Assembly (NCBI RefSeq): GCF_001654925.1
Contig: NZ_LXER01000032.1
Span: 92,339 to 156,338, forward strand
Origin: Buttiauxella brennerae ATCC 51605
GTDB taxonomy: Bacteria; Pseudomonadota; Gammaproteobacteria; Enterobacterales; Enterobacteriaceae
Reading direction: 5' to 3'
DNA length: 64,000 bases
Under the pieces are notes generated by a model. The model was not told the DNA's origin. It ran no database searches and saw only the letters and a program-made list of their open reading frames with translations. Position numbers and translations under genes: made by a program. Position 1 is the stretch's first letter; the number at the start of each line of letters is the position of its first letter. Of the stretch, positions 27,396 through 35,506 are shown piece after piece.

Positions 27396-28109
27396 ATGAC
27401 ATACCAAACCGAACTACCCGCAGGCAGCCACTGGTCGCTCATCATGCGCAGTGGCACCGCTTTAACGCTCACCGACATTAATGGTGGCGTCAACGCTGCT
27501 GCGCTGTTTTACAACCCGGAAAACCTGCTGGAACGCTATAACGCGCCGGACACCCTGAAATGCCAGCACACCTTCCGCTTAACCGCCGGGCACTGTCTCT
27601 ATTCGGATATGGGGCGCATCTTCTGCGGCATTGAACAAGACAGTTTCGGCTGGCATGAAACCGTCTGTGGCAGCAGCAATGCCGCGCAAATCGCAGAACA
27701 ATTCGGCGCACTGGATTACCAGCAAGCCCGCAACGAACGCCACCAAAACGGCTACGACAGCTTTCTGATTGAACTGGCGAAATACGGCCTTGGGAAACGC
27801 GACATGGCGGCGAATATCAACTTTTTCGCCAAAGTCACCGCAAGCGATGAAGGTGATTTAACACTCGAGCAGCAGGGCCTTGCGGGCGCATCTGTCACCC
27901 TGCGTTTTGCGATGGACACGCTAGTGATTCTTCACACCTGCCCGCACCCGTTGAGCGCAGCGACGCAGTATCCGCGCCAGGCGCTGGGTATTCAACTGGA
28001 CCCCACCCGCCAACCGCTGCCAGAAATTTGCCTGCAACGTGAAGAAAACTGCCGCGGCCTGCATAACAACAAACTTTATACCCTGGCGGAAGGAGCCTGC
28101 GAATGCTGA
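27396..28109 (+). CDS. Urea carboxylase-associated protein 1 (DUF1989), carboxyguanidine deiminase subunit
   Basis: This 237-residue DUF1989 protein is homologous to its downstream neighbour (shared [27 protein letters not shown] pattern, conserved Cys and His). In guanidine-degrading bacteria the two DUF1989 proteins (CgdA/CgdB) form a deiminase that converts carboxyguanidine to allophanate. That function is from family knowledge; the assignment of which gene is A or B is not attempted. AAGGAG precedes the ATG. Confidence 0.87.
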   Translation: MTYQTELPAGSHWSLIMRSGTALTLTDINGGVNAAALFYNPENLLERYNAPDTLKCQHTFRLTAGHCLYSDMGRIFCGIEQDSFGWHETVCGSSNAAQIAEQFGALDYQQARNERHQNGYDSFLIELAKYGLGKRDMAANINFFAKVTASDEGDLTLEQQGLAGASVTLRFAMDTLVILHTCPHPLSAATQYPRQALGIQLDPTRQPLPEICLQREENCRGLHNNKLYTLAEGACEC

Positions 28110-28738
28110 CTGAAAGCCCACGCCACACAGAAACTGCCCCGTTCAAAGCCACGGTAAACGCCGGAGATTATTGGGTTTATCGGCTGCAAGAAGGCCAGAC
28201 TTTGCGCATCACCGATCTGGAAGGCAACCAGGCGGCAGATACGCTGTTTTATAACGCTGACGACACCGCCGAACGCTACAGCGTGACGGATACGCTGCGC
28301 GGCCAGCGCAATGTTTTTCTCACTACGGGCAGCGTACTGCGCTCCAGTGAAGACCGCCCGATGCTGAAAATTGTGGCGGATACCTGTGGCCGCCACGACA
28401 CTCTCGGCGGTGCTTGTGCCACCGAAAGCAACACCGTTCGCTATTCACTTGAAAAACGCCATATGCATGCCTGCCGTGATAGCTGGCTGCTTGCCGTGGC
28501 GCAACACCCGGAATATGGCCTGACGCGCCGCGACATTACCCACAACATCAATTTCTTTATGAACGTACCGGTCACCAAAGAAGGCGGGCTGCAATTTGCC
28601 GATGGCATCTCAGCGCCGGGGAAATACGTCGAACTGGTGGCGAAAATGAACGTTCTGGTGATGATCTCCAACTGCCCGCAGCTCAACAACCCTTGTAATG
28701 GTTACAACCCAACGCCGATTGAAGTCGCCGTCTGGTAA
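28103..28738 (+). CDS. Urea carboxylase-associated protein 2 (DUF1989), carboxyguanidine deiminase subunit
   Basis: This 211-residue DUF1989 protein has [45 protein letters not shown] and a closing [24 protein letters not shown]. The Cys and His residues are plausible zinc ligands. It overlaps the previous gene by seven bases and so is translationally coupled, in keeping with a heteromeric enzyme. A 79-base gap carrying a guanidine-II riboswitch separates it from the carboxylase gene. Confidence 0.87.
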   Translation: MLTESPRHTETAPFKATVNAGDYWVYRLQEGQTLRITDLEGNQAADTLFYNADDTAERYSVTDTLRGQRNVFLTTGSVLRSSEDRPMLKIVADTCGRHDTLGGACATESNTVRYSLEKRHMHACRDSWLLAVAQHPEYGLTRRDITHNINFFMNVPVTKEGGLQFADGISAPGKYVELVAKMNVLVMISNCPQLNNPCNGYNPTPIEVAVW

Positions 28739-28751
28739 CACTTTTAGCGCC

Positions 28752-28800
28752 GCGGGACGGCCCGCACTCCAGCGCCCGAATTGAAAGCAGGACGACCTGC
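28752..28800 (+). ncRNA. Guanidine-II riboswitch (mini-ykkC)
   Basis: Two short hairpins each carry the diagnostic ACGR tetraloop: GCGGG-ACGG-CCCGC (28752-28765) and GCAGG-ACGA-CCTGC (28787-28800), 21 bases apart. Guanidine binding is known to dock the two loops. The second hairpin lies just before the weak ribosome-binding region (GAGCCTGAGAAACGG) of the carboxylase gene, so control of translation is likely. It is inside an operon already led by a guanidine-I riboswitch. Confidence 0.9.
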
Positions 28801-28817
28801 GAGCCTGAGAAACGGTT

Positions 28818-31800
28818 ATGTTTAAACGAGTCTTAATTGCCAACCGTGGCGCGATTGCGGTGCGTATTATCCGCACCCTGAAACAAATGGGCATCACCGC
28901 GATTGCGGTCTACGCCGAAGCCGATAAACACTCCCAACATGTGCGCCAGGCCGATCTTGCCTTCTCATTAGGTGACGGCAACGTGCGCGAAACTTACCTC
29001 AACCAGGACAAACTGTTTGCGATCCTGCGCAAAAGTGGCGCTGAAGCCGTGCATCCGGGTTACGGTTTTTTGAGTGAAAATGCCAGCTTTGTTGAACGCT
29101 GCGATGCAGAAAATGTGGTATTCCTCGGCCCGACGGTTGAGCAGATGGCGGCCTTTGGCCTGAAACATCGCGCCCGTGAATTGGCAGAGCTAAATAACGT
29201 GCCACTGCTTTCCGGCAGTGGGTTGCTGACCTCGCTTGAAATCGCCCTAGCGGAAGCAGAACGCATCGGCTACCCGGTGATGCTGAAAAGCACGGCAGGC
29301 GGCGGTGGGATTGGCATGCAATGCTGCGATAATGCATCAGCATTGAAAGAAGCATTTACCCGCGTAAAACGCCTTGCAGGCAACAACTTCTCCGACGATG
29401 GCGTCTTTTTAGAGAAATTCATCGCTCGCGCACGCCACATTGAAGTGCAGGTTTTTGGTGACGGAGCGGGTAATGTTATCGCGCTGGGCGAACGCGATTG
29501 CTCAGCACAACGCCGCAACCAAAAAGTGATTGAAGAAACCCCTGCCCCACGCCTTTCCGACGCGACCCGTAGCGCCCTGCACCGCACGGCAGTCGAGCTT
29601 TGCAAAGCGGTTAATTATCGCAGCGCCGGAACGGTTGAATACGTTTACGACGATGTCAGCGAACAGTTCTGGTTCCTTGAAGTCAACACCCGTTTGCAGG
29701 TTGAGCATGGCGTGACCGAGATGGTTTACGGCGTGGATATTGTGAGCTGGATGGTGGCACTGGCTGCAAATGAACTCCCTGCGTTAGAAACCTTGCGCAC
29801 CACGCCAAACGGCCATGCTATTCAGGTGCGGGTGTATGCCGAAGACCCGGCGAAAAACTTCCAACCGGTGGCAGGTTTACTGAGCGAAGTGGAATTCCCG
29901 CAGACAGTTGATGACGCAACATTGCGCATCGATCACTGGCTGGCAACCGGCTGCGAAGTCTCGCCTTTTTACGACCCGATGCTGGCAAAAGTGATTGTTC
30001 ATGCTGATTCCCGCGAACAGGCACTGGCCTGTCTTACACAGACTTTGCAGCAAACCTCGCTCTATGGTATCGAAACCAACCTGAACTGGCTGCAATATTT
30101 ACTGACTTTGCCAGAAGTGCAGGAAGGGCGAGTGATTACCGCCACGCTTGGCAAGGTGAACTGGCAACCCGTAACGCTGGATGTGATTACCGGCGGCACC
30201 ATGACCACTATCCAGGACGCACCAGGCCGCAGCGGTTACTGGCACGTTGGCGTGCCGCCATCCGGCCCGTTCGACAGCCGTGCCTTTATTCTGGGTAACC
30301 AGCTGTTAGGCAACGAAGCGCGCGCTGCCGGGCTTGAAATCACGCTACGCGGCCCGACACTGCGTTTTAATCAGCCGAGCGCCTTCGTACTGACAGGGGC
30401 TGAAATTGCCGCAAAACTGGATGATGAACCGTTATCGACTGGTGTAGTGATTAACGCTAACGCCGGGCAAACCCTGACGCTTGGCGACATTACCGGCGCG
30501 GGCTGCCGCAGTTATTTGTTGCTGGCAGGCGGCCTGAACTGCCCGGAATATCTTGGCAGCCGCAGCACCTTTACGCTGGGTAAATTTGGCGGCCATGCGG
30601 GGCGGGCACTGCGAGCCGGCGATGTGTTGCACCTGGCGGCACCTGAGCATCGTCCTGCTGCATCATTAACTGAACAGGACTACCCGCAGCTGAGCAATAG
30701 CTGGCAAATCCGCGTAGTTTACGGGCCGCACGGCGCCCCGGAGTTTTTCACCGAACAGGATATTGAGGAATTTTTTGCAGCGCGTTGGCAGGTGCATTAC
30801 AACTCCAGTCGTACCGGTATTCGTTTGATTGGCCCAAAACCGACCTGGGCACGCAGCGATGGCGGTGAGGCAGGAATGCATCCGTCGAATATTCATGACA
30901 ATGCGTATGCTTTTGGCACCGTAGATTTCACCGGTGATATGCCTGTGATCCTGGGCCCGGATGGCCCATCGCTCGGGGGTTTTGTCTGCCCGGCAACGGT
31001 GATTAGCGATGACCTGTGGAAACTGGGGCAGCTGAAAGCCGGGGATTCGATCGAGTTTGTGGCAGTGAGTCTGGATGATTTGGAAAACCACCCTCACCCT
31101 AACCCTCTCCCCGAGGGAGAGGGGATAGTTCAGTGTTCCCCCTCTCTTGGGGGAGAAGGGATAGTCCGGTTTACCCCCTCTCCTGGGGGAGAGGGCCGGG
31201 GTGAGGGCGTCCAATGCCCAATAACATCCCCCATCCTCTACCACGACCCCGCCAACAACGGCATGCCGTCCGTCACCATTCGCGCAGCGGGCGACCGCTT
31301 CCTGTTGGTGGAATACGGCGAACAAATGCTGGATATCGCCCTGCGTTTCCGCGTCCACGCGTTGATGCAGTGGCTCGAAGCACACCCGCAAGCGGGCCGC
31401 CTGGAACTCACACCCGGTATCCGCTCGCTGCAAATTCATTTCGACAACCGCCTCTGCCCACGCCAGCAACTGCTGGAAACCATCGTCGCGGCTGACCATG
31501 GACTTGGCGATCTGCAAAACGCCAGAGTGCCGTCACGCACTGTCTGGTTGCCACTTAGCTGGGATGACGCCGCCTGCCGCGAAGCAATCACGCGTTACAC
31601 TCAGTCGGTGCGCCCTGGTGCGCCGTGGTGCCCAAGCAACATCGAATTTATTCGCCGCATTAATGGGCTGGACTCCGTTGATGAGGTGAAAAAAATTGTC
31701 TTTGATGCCAGCTATTTAGTGATGGGCCTGGGCGATGTTTACCTCGGAGCGCCCGTGGCGACACCGCTTGACCCACGCCACCGCCTGGTCACCACTAAAT

Positions 31801-32477
31801 ACAACCCGGCTCGCACCTGGACTGCGGAAAACTCCGTGGGGATTGGTGGCGCCTACATGTGTGTTTACGGCATGGAAGGGCCTGGCGGGTATCAGTTTGT
31901 CGGGCGCACATTGCAAATGTGGAACCGCGACCGTCAAACCGATGTGTTTAGCAAACCCTGGCTGCTGCGATTCTTCGATCAGATCCGTTTCTATGAAGTC
32001 AGTGCGCAAGAGCTACTGGAAATACGTGAGCGTTTTCCGTGGGGCGATTACCCGCTGCGCATTGAGGAAGGAGAATTTAGCCTCGACGATTATCAGCAAA
32101 TGCTTGAACAAGAAGCAGAAACTATCGACACCTTCCAGCAGCAGCGCCAACTTGCGTTTGATGAGGAGCTGGCCCGTTGGCGTGCCGAGGGGCAATTTAC
32201 CTTCGATAGCAGTCTGGACGAAACGCAGGAAAACGAGGAGTTCATTCCTGATTCCTGCTGCGGCGTTGAAAGTCAGGTCGCCGGTAGCGTCTGGCAATGG
32301 CTGGTTGAACCGGGCGAGCAAGTGACCGCCGGGCAGACCATTGGCATTCTGGAGTCGATGAAGATGGAAATCCCCATTACTTCACCGGTAGACGGCGTTA
32401 TTCGTACCTTCCAGCGCCAGCAAGGCCACCAGGTTCATGCCGGGCAATTGCTGATGGTGATTGAAACGGCGGCTTAG
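28818..32477 (+). CDS. Guanidine/urea carboxylase (biotin-dependent) with in-frame repeat insertion
   Basis: This 1219-residue multi-domain enzyme has a biotin carboxylase half (ATP-grasp loop TAGGGGIGMQ and EVNTRLQVEHGVTE), carboxyltransferase domains of the KipA/KipI type, and a C-terminal biotinyl domain with ESMKMEIP (biotinyl Lys at about 1182). It carboxylates guanidine or urea with bicarbonate and ATP. The riboswitches and DUF1989 neighbours favour guanidine. About 40 residues (about 757-797) are encoded by GC-rich palindromic repeats inserted without breaking the frame. They sit between the two carboxyltransferase parts, so probably in a linker. No allophanate hydrolase gene follows. 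Confidence 0.92.
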   Translation: MFKRVLIANRGAIAVRIIRTLKQMGITAIAVYAEADKHSQHVRQADLAFSLGDGNVRETYLNQDKLFAILRKSGAEAVHPGYGFLSENASFVERCDAENVVFLGPTVEQMAAFGLKHRARELAELNNVPLLSGSGLLTSLEIALAEAERIGYPVMLKSTAGGGGIGMQCCDNASALKEAFTRVKRLAGNNFSDDGVFLEKFIARARHIEVQVFGDGAGNVIALGERDCSAQRRNQKVIEETPAPRLSDATRSALHRTAVELCKAVNYRSAGTVEYVYDDVSEQFWFLEVNTRLQVEHGVTEMVYGVDIVSWMVALAANELPALETLRTTPNGHAIQVRVYAEDPAKNFQPVAGLLSEVEFPQTVDDATLRIDHWLATGCEVSPFYDPMLAKVIVHADSREQALACLTQTLQQTSLYGIETNLNWLQYLLTLPEVQEGRVITATLGKVNWQPVTLDVITGGTMTTIQDAPGRSGYWHVGVPPSGPFDSRAFILGNQLLGNEARAAGLEITLRGPTLRFNQPSAFVLTGAEIAAKLDDEPLSTGVVINANAGQTLTLGDITGAGCRSYLLLAGGLNCPEYLGSRSTFTLGKFGGHAGRALRAGDVLHLAAPEHRPAASLTEQDYPQLSNSWQIRVVYGPHGAPEFFTEQDIEEFFAARWQVHYNSSRTGIRLIGPKPTWARSDGGEAGMHPSNIHDNAYAFGTVDFTGDMPVILGPDGPSLGGFVCPATVISDDLWKLGQLKAGDSIEFVAVSLDDLENHPHPNPLPEGEGIVQCSPSLGGEGIVRFTPSPGGEGRGEGVQCPITSPILYHDPANNGMPSVTIRAAGDRFLLVEYGEQMLDIALRFRVHALMQWLEAHPQAGRLELTPGIRSLQIHFDNRLCPRQQLLETIVAADHGLGDLQNARVPSRTVWLPLSWDDAACREAITRYTQSVRPGAPWCPSNIEFIRRINGLDSVDEVKKIVFDASYLVMGLGDVYLGAPVATPLDPRHRLVTTKYNPARTWTAENSVGIGGAYMCVYGMEGPGGYQFVGRTLQMWNRDRQTDVFSKPWLLRFFDQIRFYEVSAQELLEIRERFPWGDYPLRIEEGEFSLDDYQQMLEQEAETIDTFQQQRQLAFDEELARWRAEGQFTFDSSLDETQENEEFIPDSCCGVESQVAGSVWQWLVEPGEQVTAGQTIGILESMKMEIPITSPVDGVIRTFQRQQGHQVHAGQLLMVIETAA
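31090..31208. repeat. GC-rich palindromic elements (family 1, copy D) inside the carboxylase gene
   Basis: Three units occur: CCCTCTCCCCGAGGGAGAGG, CCCTCTCTTGGGGGAGAAGG and CCCTCTCCTGGGGGAGAGGG. The ends read CCCTCACCCTAA and CCGGGGTGAGGG. The whole array is open in the reading frame and codes for a Pro/Gly/Glu-rich segment. Confidence 0.9.
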
Positions 32478-32633
32478 TTTACACGCTCTTATGGCGGGTA
32501 ACGCATTGTTTACCCGTCATGCAATGTTACACACTTGTTAACCTCCTCACAAATCCGCACAGACAACGATCATACTTAACTCATTAATATTTAATATATT
32601 AATGCGCACACTCAGGCTCCTCTATTTATATCA

Positions 32634-32648
32634 GTACGATAATCGCAC
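32634..32648. promoter_or_regulatory. PcaR/PcaU-like operator 1
   Basis: GTACGATAATCGCAC differs at one base from the GTTCGATAATCGCAC motif described for the IclR-family regulators of protocatechuate and 4-hydroxybenzoate genes. It lies 115 bases before the transporter gene. Confidence 0.65.
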
Positions 32649-32720
32649 ACAAACACCTGCCGATTGATTGCCCAAACGCTTGCTGAGTGTTTTGATTTAA
32701 CGAACGATTAACGAATTATT

Positions 32721-32735
32721 GTTCGATAATCGAAC
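32721..32735. promoter_or_regulatory. PcaR/PcaU-like operator 2
   Basis: GTTCGATAATCGAAC is a near-perfect palindrome, one base from the same IclR-family motif, 27 bases before the transporter start. A further CGAACGATTAACGAA precedes it. The remainder of the gap 32478-32762 is AT-rich promoter-like sequence. Confidence 0.7.
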
Positions 32736-32762
32736 ACCCCAGCATCCTTCAGGACTTGCCTT

Positions 32763-34145
32763 ATGACAAAGACAACAACGACAGATATTCAGGCATTTAT
32801 TAACGATAATAAGTTCTCCAGATACCAGTGGATGATCCTCATTCTCTGTTTCATTACGGTCGCGCTGGACGGATTCGATACCGCGATTATTGGTTTTATT
32901 GCCTCTGACCTGGTGCAGGAATGGGGCGTGCAGAAATCAGATCTTGGCCCGGTGATGAGTGCCGCACTCGTTGGCCTGGCCGTCGGTGCGTTAACTGCCG
33001 GGCCGATGGCTGACCGCATCGGGCGCAAAAAAGTACTGGTGTTGTCGATTCTGGTATTTGGTGGCTTTAGCTTGCTGACGGCCTTTGCCACCAGCCTGAC
33101 ATCGCTTGCTCTGCTGCGCTTCCTGACTGGCCTGGGCCTTGGTGCGGCAATGCCGAACGCGGCAACGCTGATGTCAGAATACGCCCCGGAACGTAAACGC
33201 GCCCTGCTGGTGAACCTGATGTTTGTCGGCTTCCCGATTGGTTCGTCGATGGGCGGTTTTGTTTCCGCGTGGATGATTCCGCACTACGGCTGGCAAAGCG
33301 TGCTGGTGCTGGGTGGTGTGATGCCACTGATCCTTTCCGTGGTGCTGATGATTTGGCTGCCGGAATCAGCGCGTTACCTGGTAGTAAAGAACAAGCCACA
33401 GAAAGATATCGCCACTATTTTGCGACGCATTGCCCCACTGCCGTCAGGCGAAAATCTTCGCTTCGTGCTGAACGAAGTCGGCGGTCATATTAAAGATAAA
33501 ACCGCGCTGGGCGTGATTTTCTCGCCAAGATATCTGGTCGGAACCTTAATGCTCTGCCTGACCTATTTCATGGGCCTGCTGATTTTCTATCTCCTGACCA
33601 GTTGGCTACCGCTGCTGATTCGTGAAACAGGCGCAACGCTCAGTCAGGCGTCGATTATCACCGCGCTGTTCCCGCTAGGTGGCGGTATTGGGGTGCTAAT
33701 TATTGGTGCTCTGATGGACAAGCTGAACCCAAACAAAGTAGTCGCAGTGGGTTATTTGCTGACGGGTCTGTTCGTCTGCCTGGTAGGGTTCTCTACTTCA
33801 AGCCTGGTATTAATGGGCGTGATGGTGTTTATCGCAGGCACCATTATGAACGGCGCGCAATCTTCAATGCCTGCGCTAGCCGCCGGGTTCTACCCAACAC
33901 AAGGGCGTGCAACCGGTGTGGCATGGATGTTGGGGCTTGGACGTTTTGGCGGAATTCTTGGGGCGTTTAGTGGCGCATTCCTGATGCAAGCTGAACTGTC
34001 GTTCAAAACAATTTTCATGCTACTGGCAATTCCTGCACTCCTTTCCGCGACCGCGCTGATGGTGAAATCCTGGGCGGGCCAGCGCACATTGGCTGAGAAC
34101 CGCGCCAATAACCACGAGCTGGATAAAGTTACGCAAAAAGCATGA
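32763..34145 (+). CDS. Aromatic acid:proton symporter, AAHS family MFS (PcaK-like)
   Basis: This 460-residue transporter has twelve predicted membrane segments. It carries the AAHS motif DGFDTAIIGF in the first helix, MADRIGRKKVL after helix two and PESARYLVVKN before the central loop. Members import 4-hydroxybenzoate, protocatechuate or related acids with protons. It is alone here with no catabolic genes beside it, but the upstream palindromes match PcaR/PcaU-type operators, which supports an aromatic substrate. An intrinsic terminator follows. Confidence 0.88.
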   Translation: MTKTTTTDIQAFINDNKFSRYQWMILILCFITVALDGFDTAIIGFIASDLVQEWGVQKSDLGPVMSAALVGLAVGALTAGPMADRIGRKKVLVLSILVFGGFSLLTAFATSLTSLALLRFLTGLGLGAAMPNAATLMSEYAPERKRALLVNLMFVGFPIGSSMGGFVSAWMIPHYGWQSVLVLGGVMPLILSVVLMIWLPESARYLVVKNKPQKDIATILRRIAPLPSGENLRFVLNEVGGHIKDKTALGVIFSPRYLVGTLMLCLTYFMGLLIFYLLTSWLPLLIRETGATLSQASIITALFPLGGGIGVLIIGALMDKLNPNKVVAVGYLLTGLFVCLVGFSTSSLVLMGVMVFIAGTIMNGAQSSMPALAAGFYPTQGRATGVAWMLGLGRFGGILGAFSGAFLMQAELSFKTIFMLLAIPALLSATALMVKSWAGQRTLAENRANNHELDKVTQKA

Positions 34146-34162
34146 TGGAAAAATCTATAAGC

Positions 34163-34186
34163 ACGGCGGGCCAGTCCCGCCGTTTT
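34163..34186 (+). terminator. Terminator of the aromatic acid transporter gene
   Basis: CGGCGGG, loop CCAGT, CCCGCCG and TTTT. Confidence 0.85.
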
Positions 34187-34403
34187 GCGTAAAATGCATA
34201 ACCATTTACAAATTTATACTCAGTTCCACTCATCGCAGGCTTTTCAATCCGTTATGCCGCTTAGTTTTTTTGCTGAAACGCATAAGCCTGACGCAGCAAG
34301 AAAATAGTTAGCCTGAAAACCATCGGCACGCTTTTTTTCCAACTACTCTTAATAGGCTTCTTACCGTTCACGAGGTCGATGTGTGATTTATGAGGAGTTC
34401 TCG

Positions 34404-34694
34404 ATGGAATATAAAGATCCAATGTTTGAGCTGCTAAGTAACCTTGAGCAGATTGTTTTTAAAGATAAGCATCAAACGATGGCGCTTAATGATAAGCCCA
34501 ATGCATTTTCTGAATTTGAACAACTAAGAAAAAGTACCGGGCTTAAGATTGATGATTTCGCCCGCGCAATGGGTGTGAGTGTTTCAATGGTACATGAGTG
34601 GGAATCAAAACGACTCAGACCCTCCAATACCGAGCTGAAGTTGATGCGCTTAATGCAGGCGAATCCGACGATCAGTAAGCAGTTGATGGAATGA
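34404..34694 (+). CDS. yiaG: YiaG, HTH-type regulator (XRE family)
   Basis: This 96-residue protein is like E. coli YiaG, with a C-terminal helix-turn-helix (LKIDDFARAMGVSVSMVHEWES, about residues 48-69) and the ending MRLMQANPTISKQLME. The ATG at 34404 follows GAGGAGTTCTCG; an earlier in-frame ATG adds seven residues absent from the family. The targets are not established. Confidence 0.93.
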   Translation: MEYKDPMFELLSNLEQIVFKDKHQTMALNDKPNAFSEFEQLRKSTGLKIDDFARAMGVSVSMVHEWESKRLRPSNTELKLMRLMQANPTISKQLME

Positions 34695-34740
34695 TTTTGT
34701 ACTTTGTACCCTGATTGCCTTGTCCCAAAATTGTTATCCA

Positions 34741-34762
34741 AAACCCCGCCTGAGCGGGGTTT
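34741..34762 (+). terminator. Terminator of yiaG
   Basis: AAACCCCGC, loop CTGA, GCGGGGTTT. Confidence 0.85.
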
Positions 34763-34899
34763 GTCGTTTCTGAAGGCTACGTAAATAGTATGAAACGAAG
34801 CGGCAATGCTCGAAAACCTGACCTGTGTCACTCCCGTAATCACAAATCTAATCCATAACTTAGAGAGGGTTATTAACACGTAAAGCAAAAGGAGGTTGT

Positions 34900-35334
34900 A
34901 TGTCTAAGAAAATCCTGGTTCCTATCGATATCTCCGAATCGGAGCTGACACAGCAGGTTATCCCCCATGTAGAAGGGTATGCAAAGCAGGACGATGCCAC
35001 GATCCACTTCCTGGCCGTCATCCCTGACTATACCTATTTTGCCGCTTACGGCCTGGGCTATGCTTCGATTGCACCAGATGCCAAAGAGAGGGAAGCTGCC
35101 GCCATGGAATCTCTGAGCAAAATAGTGGCTAAATTTAACCTGCCTGAAGATCGGATTGAAAAGCACGTTCTGAGCGGTTCGCCAAAAGATCATATTCTCC
35201 AACTGGCCGATGACATTGACGCAGATGTGATTATTCTGGCTTCCCACCGCCCAAGCATGTCTACCTATCTTCTTGGCTCAAACGCTGCTGCAGTGGTTCG
35301 CCATGCGAAATGCTCAGTACTCGTGGTTCGTTGA
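34900..35334 (+). CDS. uspF: Universal stress protein, UspF type
   Basis: This 144-residue single-domain Usp protein has an N-terminal [13 protein letters not shown] and a C-terminal nucleotide-binding motif with [32 protein letters not shown]. The order matches the UspF/UspG group (G-2x-G-9x-G-S/N-like). It begins behind AAAGGAGG. It is monocistronic, followed by a terminator. The symbol is by family resemblance; a UspF paralogue at a non-E. coli position is equally possible. Confidence 0.85.
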   Translation: MSKKILVPIDISESELTQQVIPHVEGYAKQDDATIHFLAVIPDYTYFAAYGLGYASIAPDAKEREAAAMESLSKIVAKFNLPEDRIEKHVLSGSPKDHILQLADDIDADVIILASHRPSMSTYLLGSNAAAVVRHAKCSVLVVR

Positions 35335-35343
35335 GTCATAAAA

Positions 35344-35364
35344 AAACCCCGCGCTGCGGGGTTT
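35344..35364 (+). terminator. Terminator of the UspF-like gene
   Basis: CCCCGC, loop GCT, GCGGGG and TTT, with an A-run on the left. Confidence 0.85.
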
Positions 35365-35463
35365 GAGGTTAATGGCATATTTTTTCCCAGGCCGGATTAG
35401 CATCGCGACAACCTGTCTGGGAAATAGCTAGCCCATTGATAAAAAAGCGTAAACATTCAGGCG

Positions 35464-35487
35464 AAAAAAAACCCGCCGAAGCGGGTT
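35464..35487 (-). terminator. Terminator of glyQS
   Basis: On the minus strand: ACCCGC, loop TTCG, GCGGGT followed by a run of T residues, 20 bases after the glyS stop. Confidence 0.9.
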
Positions 35488-35506
35488 GTTTAAAACAGCA
35501 GAGAAC

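Noticed and set aside
28752-28800. Two hairpins considered as a simple intercistronic REP-type structure
   Set aside because: They do not match either repeat family here, and both loops are exact ACGR with five-base stems, which fits guanidine-II, next to guanidine genes.
30666-31517. Minus-strand open frame of 283 codons inside the carboxylase gene
   Set aside because: It is antisense to the biotin-dependent carboxylase, crosses the palindromic repeat and has no family features.
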